Assembly: GCA_003233255.1 (NCBI GenBank)
Contig: QILH01000087.1
Location: 1 to 11,208, forward strand
Length of the DNA stretch: 11,208 nucleotides
Direction of reading: 5' to 3'
Source of the DNA: Gammaproteobacteria bacterium
GTDB taxonomy: Bacteria > Pseudomonadota > Gammaproteobacteria > UBA6429 > Thiohalophilaceae
Shown: one piece after another, positions 5,421 to 11,208 of the stretch
Position numbering within the stretch: position 1 is the stretch's first letter
How the letters are laid out: every line of letters starts with the position of its first letter
The notes under the pieces: model-generated
Databases searched by the model: none
Told to the model about the DNA's origin: nothing
What the model saw: the letters and a program-made list of their open reading frames with translations, nothing else
Made by a program: the position numbers and the translations under genes

Positions 5421-8400
5421 CTAGCCTCGGCCCGCCACAGATGAACGTTTTCGCCCACCACCAATAATTCGTTTAGGGATGGAATATTTATTAAACAGAC
5501 CAGGTTGCAGTAAATTATTTGAACGGTCTGCTTTGACTTTAAAACTCACTCGAATCGGTTTGCCATTGATGGCTTCCATATTCCATACGCTTAAATACTG
5601 TGTGCCGCGCTCTTTCACTAAACGCGCTTTTCTAAACAGATGGAAAATACCCCACGTCCCATGTTCAGTTTGCTCTGCACGCATATTATTTAATTCAGAG
5701 ATCGCGGTAATACTTGCACCCGTGCTGTCACTATTACCCGGCCACTGGAACCGACGCCACTCTTGAGGCCCATTGCGATATCGATAAAGTTGTCCATTCG
5801 TCTCCAGGGAAATTTCGCTTATACCGGTGGTCGGCATGGGGTAGAGATAAAAAGTCATTTCGGGTGTCATACCACCGCGTTTAAACAAACCACTGGTGAT
5901 TCTCTGACTACGATTCAGTGCGTATATAAAATTTTTATTAAAGCCAGCGCTAAGGCCCATCCACGAACGCTGTCGCCATTTACCATTATGTTTGTATATG
6001 TAGGAACCAAGATGATCTCGCACAAAAGTCCATAATACCCCATCTTCAGGGTGAAAAAACTCAGCAACATCTTCAATCGCTGCATCCGGGCCATTGTCAG
6101 TAAAAGGAAAACGCCCACGAATCCGATCTTCGTATTCAGCCAGGACAATGGATGCCCATTTACTTTGTATTTCACCCACGGCAGAACCCATCACCACACG
6201 CCATGAACCTTTAATCGGAGCCATAAAAAGAGGTTCGATAACACGACGAGTACGTGAACGACTGCCGTTGATTAAACCCACCGTGACGGTTTTGGCCTGA
6301 TAAACGGCGGTGTTATTCCCGTTACCTGAAAGTATATTTGCCGCAACCAGCTCGGCCTCGCGCGCACTTTCATTGGTGGTGCGTAGATTTTCAAACTCGC
6401 CCTGCAAGGCAGCCAATGCAGTTAAATACTTATTTAATAACTCACTGATCGCCAATTTCTCACCTGGAGTGGTAAAGCGACGCAGATCTTCGAAAGGCCG
6501 CTCAAGCTCTTTAACCTTGCTGCCTTTGATCGGAAACTTGGCATATTCACGATTGCTATCGTCAGTCTGGCGCCATTCGACTTCCTGTAGATTTATATTC
6601 TTATCCAGTAATAAAAATAACTCGGCAATCGGGCCGTCAACACGAGCCAATAGATCTAATTTGTTGGCGGTATCATTAATAGAACGATCTCCCTGGATCT
6701 TCACATTACCCAGGAAGTCATACCATTGCCGCGTGTAATCTGCAAAATAACGTTGCCGGATTTGCTGCTCCAGTTCCTTCGCTAATGTAATATTCACCTT
6801 GCCAGATTTATTTTTATTCACTTTACTGGCGGCGGTATCCCCTACATCAGGAACAATTTCTGATCCGAGCACCCAGTCACCGTAACTCGCCATATGCACG
6901 GCCACTTTAAATTCACGTGAGGCGTAATCTTCCCAGCCTTTTTGAGTGTAGATTCCGGGTATCTTTTTGGTATTTGAAAAATAACTTGAACCCCGTGTTT
7001 TTAATGCATAGCGAAGTTCTAGAGGTTTTAAATAACCTTCGCTTTTTTTCACGATCTGGGTATACAGCACTTCGGCGTTCGGTGGCGTTTGCAATTGAGA
7101 ACGAGCCACTCGCACCGACGCTTTATTAGTGCGCCAATGTGCGGCTGCCAGTTTATCTTTTGATGGCAGGCGCATATGGGCAAGATATTTCTTAATCAGT
7201 TTCTCACTGTTTGCTTCCATTACATTTTTAAGCTTCTTGTTCGGAATACGACCGTCCGGGGTCAATATGGATTTCCAGCTTGCCAGCAGTAGAGGCGTTG
7301 CCTCCTGATCAATCAGGCGTTTGGGTGATGACAACATTAAATATACTTTTAAGGTGTCATAGTAATTGGTATGCAGTTCGGCTAACTCTGATTCTTTTTT
7401 CAATGTCTTCCAGCGTTTAGAATAATCAACTAGCTTACGCTCTAAAAGCCTTGCGACCGGAACCAGAAAATCACGCTCCATGGACTTGATTAGAACCTGC
7501 TCAAGCGGCTGGATCTGGCGATCGCCATAATAGATGCCCATGTTGAAATACCACGGGCGCTCTTTCTCTAACACTAGCAGGGCCTTGTATTGATCGTACA
7601 CTTTATTCAGGGCCAGAAATTGATCTGCCATTGTCGAGTTTCGGTTTTGCTGAATCTTGTCGAGGTCTTCAACAACGCTCGAGCCTTCCGTTAACAACAA
7701 GGTATTATTGGTAAACGAGGTACTATAGGCGGCTACCGCGGCGGTAATGAAACCAAAACAACCAATGATGGTGACCGTTTTAAACCAGCGACTAAAGATT
7801 TGTTTACGTCGGCTCATGGTGACATCAATGGCCGATTTGAATATCACCTCTTTTAGCAAACTGGTAATAAAATAACTTTTGGTATGTTTGGTCGTAACGA
7901 TGCCATCTTTTTTATCGGCATACCCAAAGGCCTGGCGCAAATTGCCGACGATACGTTGTAGAGGTAAACCTTCCTGTGTACCACTGGTAAAGTAAACACC
8001 CTTGAAGTTGGGCGTTTCCTGATACGGATTGTCTTTAAATAACAAATTAATAAATTCGAGCAAACGCATCGCCGCAGCCTGGAATTGTGCCGGGAAATCA
8101 TAAATCTGTGATTTAATCTGTTGCTTACGTTGCATATGTAACTTGCGGATTCGCCATTCGCAGAGACGAATATACAGTTCACCAAATTTTCTATCGACGT
8201 AATCACCCGGATTCTCACCGGCCTTGATATTCAGGTATGAACCCCATACCTGGCCGCGAGCCGTTTCATTGAGATCGCCAAAGAATGACTGAAACCCATT
8301 AAGCAGATCACATTTGGTAAATACTATATATAAGGGAAACACAAAACCAAGGTGGGTTATAAGCTCATTAATACGGTCACGAACCACTTTAACATGCCAG

Positions 8401-9089
8401 TCCATACCGGCATCGTCAGCAGTGAGCAGATCAGAAATGCTGATCGCGACAATAATACCGTTGATGGGCATTTTACGACGGTGTTTTTTCAACAACGCCA
8501 GAAATTCCAGCCATTCTGTTTTATCGTTATCTTCCGTGGTATAACGACCTGCCGTATCTAATATTACTGCTTCATCTGAAAACCACCAGTCACAATTGCG
8601 CGTGCCGCCGACACCTTTAATATCAACATCGTCGGCATGTTGATATGGAAAATGTAAACCTGAATTGCGTAACAAAGTACTTTTACCCGCAGCTGATGGC
8701 CCGATGACCATGTACCAGGGCAAGGCATATAACGCAGCTTTACCACGATGCTTTATACCTAAATCCGACGTTTTTAATGAAGAAATCGCATCCTGCATCT
8801 TGCCACGCAATGCGGCAATATCCGCCTTGTGACCTTCATCTGCGCCCTGCTCGGCCAGCTCTTTATCAAATTTGGCCGCACGTTTGCGGGTAATGATCCA
8901 GTTAATCAACAGATATAATATATAGATACCAATAACCGCACCGATAATGATCAGACGATGCGAAGTTTCCTTGATACCAACATACGGCCCAGCGAACCAG
9001 ATGAGTGTGCACAACACCACCAGGCCGATCACGACACTGCCGGCCTTACTCAGCACAGTCTGCCTAAGCATACTCAGTATCATCATCAT
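5421..9089 (-). CDS. tssM: T6SS inner-membrane channel protein TssM (IcmF/VasK)
   Basis: TssM is the large inner-membrane protein that, with TssL and the lipoprotein TssJ, forms the envelope-spanning complex through which the tube is fired. The 1222-aa product has the usual topology: two N-terminal membrane helices (about 17-35 and 45-67), a cytoplasmic NTPase-like domain with Walker A GPSAAGKST (130-138), Walker B-like VILDTAG (175-181) and TKCD (258-261), a third membrane helix (about 436-456), and a large periplasmic part. The latter holds the conserved GRFPF region (992-996), FFHPEDGVLWTFVRDHL (1011-1027), and the TssM C-terminal hallmark YRNGPQEWRRFQWPG (1104-1118). The Walker A motif is intact, so nucleotide binding is possible; in some TssM proteins it is degenerate or dispensable. 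The protein starts MMM; AGGA lies 10 nt before the first ATG, which also overlaps the tssL stop (ATGA, 9089-9086), so the first is preferred. The C-terminus ends in a basic Gly/Arg-rich tail. Confidence 0.97.
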   Translation of the reverse strand: MMMILSMLRQTVLSKAGSVVIGLVVLCTLIWFAGPYVGIKETSHRLIIIGAVIGIYILYLLINWIITRKRAAKFDKELAEQGADEGHKADIAALRGKMQDAISSLKTSDLGIKHRGKAALYALPWYMVIGPSAAGKSTLLRNSGLHFPYQHADDVDIKGVGGTRNCDWWFSDEAVILDTAGRYTTEDNDKTEWLEFLALLKKHRRKMPINGIIVAISISDLLTADDAGMDWHVKVVRDRINELITHLGFVFPLYIVFTKCDLLNGFQSFFGDLNETARGQVWGSYLNIKAGENPGDYVDRKFGELYIRLCEWRIRKLHMQRKQQIKSQIYDFPAQFQAAAMRLLEFINLLFKDNPYQETPNFKGVYFTSGTQEGLPLQRIVGNLRQAFGYADKKDGIVTTKHTKSYFITSLLKEVIFKSAIDVTMSRRKQIFSRWFKTVTIIGCFGFITAAVAAYSTSFTNNTLLLTEGSSVVEDLDKIQQNRNSTMADQFLALNKVYDQYKALLVLEKERPWYFNMGIYYGDRQIQPLEQVLIKSMERDFLVPVARLLERKLVDYSKRWKTLKKESELAELHTNYYDTLKVYLMLSSPKRLIDQEATPLLLASWKSILTPDGRIPNKKLKNVMEANSEKLIKKYLAHMRLPSKDKLAAAHWRTNKASVRVARSQLQTPPNAEVLYTQIVKKSEGYLKPLELRYALKTRGSSYFSNTKKIPGIYTQKGWEDYASREFKVAVHMASYGDWVLGSEIVPDVGDTAASKVNKNKSGKVNITLAKELEQQIRQRYFADYTRQWYDFLGNVKIQGDRSINDTANKLDLLARVDGPIAELFLLLDKNINLQEVEWRQTDDSNREYAKFPIKGSKVKELERPFEDLRRFTTPGEKLAISELLNKYLTALAALQGEFENLRTTNESAREAELVAANILSGNGNNTAVYQAKTVTVGLINGSRSRTRRVIEPLFMAPIKGSWRVVMGSAVGEIQSKWASIVLAEYEDRIRGRFPFTDNGPDAAIEDVAEFFHPEDGVLWTFVRDHLGSYIYKHNGKWRQRSWMGLSAGFNKNFIYALNRSQRITSGLFKRGGMTPEMTFYLYPMPTTGISEISLETNGQLYRYRNGPQEWRRFQWPGNSDSTGASITAISELNNMRAEQTEHGTWGIFHLFRKARLVKERGTQYLSVWNMEAINGKPIRVSFKVKADRSNNLLQPGLFNKYSIPKRIIGGGRKRSSVAGRG

Positions 9090-9823
9090 TGGTAGTCGGT
9101 CCTTTTAAAGCTCGTCGAACGCTGTTTTGGAAACATTTTCTGATCCAGATTTGCTATATCATCGACATTTGATTTTGCAATATTTTCGGTAACCACCGCA
9201 TAGCCCAGATAAGTAAAAAATACGGCTGCGATGGTCACTGTACCGATTACCCAATATGGGATCTCACGCCGCATCGTCGCCATCACACTTTCTTTCGGCT
9301 TACCATAGGGAGATAAATAATTATCATTGTATTTTCGATAGCTCTCGATCTGGCTACGTAAATCGACCTGCAAGGCCATTAACTGTTCTAAACCGCGTAG
9401 GCGATATTTACCTTCAAAACCGAGCTGCAGACACACGTAATAAATCTCTAACACATCAACAAACCGATCACCGGCACGACGTAATGCGTTCAGATGTTTG
9501 AAAAAGGATTCACCGCCAATGTGTTCGCCAAAAAAACTAAGCTGCAGTGTCTTGCTCATCCAGTCCATACGGCCTGGCCAGTTGGAAGTTAAAACAGTCT
9601 CATCGATATAACTCGCCAATGCATACTTTGCTTCTTTCACCTTTTGCACAGGGATCTTCATTTCGAAGGCCTTGCGTTCCAGTTCATCGAAACCGGCCAT
9701 AATGACGCGACGAAACTTTGGATTAACCTTCGCTCCACGATCCGAGCGCTTGAACAAAGCCGCCGCTGCAAACAGCGAAGCGCAGCATTCTAGCAAGGGA
9801 TTCATTTTAAGAACTGTTTTCAA
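9086..9823 (-). CDS. tssL: T6SS inner-membrane protein TssL (DotU family), without OmpA-like domain
   Basis: TssL is a C-tail-anchored inner-membrane protein whose cytoplasmic hook-shaped domain contacts TssM, TssK and the baseplate. The DotU signatures are ALASYIDETVLTSNWPG (68-84), LSFFGEHIGGESFF (95-108) and YYVCLQLGFEGKYR (128-141). One membrane helix (about 190-212) follows, leaving only about 33 residues in the periplasm. There is therefore no C-terminal OmpA/peptidoglycan-binding domain, unlike extended TssL proteins, so anchoring to the cell wall must come from another protein (such as TagL) if it occurs. The frame can begin at TTG (9823-9821) or at an ATG six codons later (9805-9803). 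The TTG is preferred because AGGA lies 8 nt before it, whereas nothing resembling a Shine-Dalgarno precedes the ATG. The stop overlaps the tssM start. Confidence 0.96.
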   Translation of the reverse strand: MKTVLKMNPLLECCASLFAAAALFKRSDRGAKVNPKFRRVIMAGFDELERKAFEMKIPVQKVKEAKYALASYIDETVLTSNWPGRMDWMSKTLQLSFFGEHIGGESFFKHLNALRRAGDRFVDVLEIYYVCLQLGFEGKYRLRGLEQLMALQVDLRSQIESYRKYNDNYLSPYGKPKESVMATMRREIPYWVIGTVTIAAVFFTYLGYAVVTENIAKSNVDDIANLDQKMFPKQRSTSFKRTDYQ

Positions 9824-9831
9824 AGGTTCTG

Positions 9832-9835
9832 TCCT
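9832..9835 (-). promoter_or_regulatory. Shine-Dalgarno supporting a TTG start for tssL
   Basis: On the transcribed strand ACAGGACAG places AGGA 8 nt before a TTG codon (9823-9821) in frame with tssL. The nearest in-frame ATG (9805-9803) is preceded by CAGTTCTTAAA with no purine-rich site. This favours the TTG start and adds MKTVLK to the protein. Confidence 0.55.
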
Positions 9836-9879
9836 GTTTACTTTTTATCTTTAGTTGTCGCTTAGTATTTATTGATCAA

Positions 9880-11208
9880 TTAATCCCGAGGGACTAACAC
9901 GATTTCCATTTTGATTTTTCTAAACGCCTTGGGCAAATACACACCCATAGTTCGTTCGCTTGAAATGCGTTTCCAGAAATCACCTTTGCGTTCAACGCGG
10001 AAATATTCATAACCGCTTTTAATCGGTAAATTACTTGGAGGACGCTGCATATGCACCATACGCACACCGGGCATGGCAGAAGCAACGATCATTTCGATGT
10101 CGGCCCGCGCACCGACTTTAACGATCTTCTCAAAATGTTTGACCCACATCGGGTCATCCATAGGTGACAGTACTGCCAGATAAAAATCGTTACCTTGAAG
10201 GTGTTTGCTCTCAATATTGTCAACCGACCATAACAAATCGGCTTCTTTTGATAACTGCAAGGTTGCCATCTTGTCGGGCATCGCCACATCAATCAGACCG
10301 CGCATTTGTTGCTCGATACCATCAAAGGTTTTGGTCAAATCAGTGTGCCGATATTTAGGAACACTGTGCACGTCTATATCAAAGCTAAATGGACACAGCT
10401 GGCCAATAACACGCACTAACAATTGGTAAAGTTGTTCCGGGTGTAATTGTGGGTTGTCTTTAAAATGCCGCAACAATGGAATCGCACCACTAAGTGTTTG
10501 CAACACTAAAAAATTGGACACATCCGTATGTCCAAACGTGGCTATTTGTGCGCTCATTTGTTTACGCTGCTCATTAAGAACCCGCACTTTAGAGCTAAAT
10601 AATTCGATCATACTTTGCATCATGCTAATCAAACGTGGCGAGGCATTCATTCGTGCCGAGGTAGGAATAAATTCTTCGACCAGGGTGTAATTATCATCGC
10701 CATCATTAACCAATTCAGCGATTTGCAGGGACGCAAAATTCTCGCGCGATTCATCACCGCTTAATAAAATAAGATTGGGACGGCCCAACATAACTTCACG
10801 CTGGCGATTGGGATCATTTTCATCGGATACACGAGTGTAATCGGTGTTCCATGCGCACAAAGCACCATTGTCGCGGTAACCGTTAATGCCGCTGGCGTTA
10901 CGGTTGGCCGGCAAACAGATATAGATCTCTATTTTTTCGCTGTGGCCGCCTTTTAAATCCAGCGCTAATGGTGCGTCTTCGGTGATGTCGTAACTGACCA
11001 CGCGGCCGTCCGAAAAAATAACCTGACATTGGCTTAAACGAAACTGGCCGTTTTCGAGCGCCTCTTGTTCGATATCATAAGACAATACACCCCATGACAA
11101 CGGCGCGGTGCTACGCGCTTGTAGATTTTGATAAGACTCATAGTATTGATCCCACAGCTGAAAATGCTGCTGGCCGAGGAACATGCCCTCTGCCCAGATC
11201 ACTTTTCT
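9880..11208 (-). CDS. tssK: T6SS baseplate-membrane adaptor TssK, 5' end missing
   Basis: TssK is a trimeric protein that links the baseplate wedges (TssE/F/G) to the cytoplasmic parts of TssL and TssM; its fold resembles phage receptor-binding proteins. The family opening is plain: KVIWAEGMFLGQQHFQLWD corresponds to the K-V-x-W-x-EGMFL-x-QHFQ start of TssK. The GTG at 11202-11200 could be taken for a start codon, but it encodes the valine of this motif. The two codons before it (AGA AAA) are in frame and open to the window edge, so the true start lies beyond 11208. About 442 codons are visible, close to the usual ~445 aa, so only a few residues are missing. Other conserved pieces include LGRPNLILLSGDES and the closing KMEIVLVPRD. 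tssL follows after 56 nt. A tssJ gene would typically lie just outside the right edge. Confidence 0.95.
   Translation of the reverse strand, partial: RKVIWAEGMFLGQQHFQLWDQYYESYQNLQARSTAPLSWGVLSYDIEQEALENGQFRLSQCQVIFSDGRVVSYDITEDAPLALDLKGGHSEKIEIYICLPANRNASGINGYRDNGALCAWNTDYTRVSDENDPNRQREVMLGRPNLILLSGDESRENFASLQIAELVNDGDDNYTLVEEFIPTSARMNASPRLISMMQSMIELFSSKVRVLNEQRKQMSAQIATFGHTDVSNFLVLQTLSGAIPLLRHFKDNPQLHPEQLYQLLVRVIGQLCPFSFDIDVHSVPKYRHTDLTKTFDGIEQQMRGLIDVAMPDKMATLQLSKEADLLWSVDNIESKHLQGNDFYLAVLSPMDDPMWVKHFEKIVKVGARADIEMIVASAMPGVRMVHMQRPPSNLPIKSGYEYFRVERKGDFWKRISSERTMGVYLPKAFRKIKMEIVLVPRD

Noticed and set aside
5915..6175. Alternative-frame minus-strand frame inside tssM
   Set aside because: It overlaps the conserved FFHPEDG region of TssM in another frame; no start signal and no recognisable product.
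9871..9880. Palindrome ATTGATCAAT at the tssK stop codon
   Set aside because: Ten-base AT-rich palindromes occur by chance, and nothing else nearby (no promoter, no U-run) supports a role.
11200..11202. GTG as the start codon of tssK
   Set aside because: It encodes the valine of the conserved K-V-x-W-x-EGMFL opening and the frame stays open to the window edge, so it is internal.

Overview
The window is one uninterrupted minus-strand block of a type VI secretion system (T6SS) cluster. In transcription order (high to low coordinates) it reads tssK (cut at the right edge) - tssL - tssM - tagF - tssA - tssB - tssC - hcp/tssD (cut at the left edge). All reading frames are intact, and no mobile element, tRNA, rRNA or CRISPR array was seen. 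Genome-wide gene content cannot be judged from 11 kb. The proteins look like a Gram-negative proteobacterium, most likely a gammaproteobacterium: they are proteobacterial-type (T6SS-i) Tss proteins, the DNA has moderate GC (mid-40s percent by eye), and the Shine-Dalgarno sites are ordinary. I cannot name the genus.

Layout. Positions 9880-11208 hold TssK (baseplate-to-membrane adaptor), 9086-9823 TssL and 5421-9089 TssM (inner-membrane complex), 4401-5417 a long TagF (post-translational repressor family), 2572-4404 TssA (assembly cap protein), and 1918-2448 and 347-1879 TssB and TssC (contractile sheath). Positions 1-115 encode the first 38 residues of Hcp (inner tube). The genes from tssL to tssA are tightly packed: tssL/tssM and tagF/tssA share ATGA stop/start overlaps, and tssM and tagF are 3 nt apart. 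The only real gaps are 56 nt (tssK-tssL), 123 nt (tssA-tssB), 38 nt (tssB-tssC) and 230 nt (tssC-hcp).

How it works together. TssL and TssM form the envelope-spanning channel with a TssJ lipoprotein that is not in view. TssK ties the baseplate (TssE/F/G, not in view) to it. TssA primes and coordinates extension of the Hcp tube and TssBC sheath. TagF probably restrains the machine through the Fha/threonine-phosphorylation route, whose other members are not in view. The two larger gaps lie just before the highly expressed structural genes (tssBC and hcp). They contain a long imperfect hairpin (before tssB) and a GGA-rich leader with a hairpin presenting AGGGA in its loop (before hcp), which suggests post-transcriptional control, possibly by a CsrA/RsmA-type protein.

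I see no wholly new system. The non-routine points are these candidate RNA control elements, an acidic ~80-residue N-terminal extension on TssA, an enlarged TagF, a TTG start for tssL, and a TssL without a peptidoglycan-binding domain.
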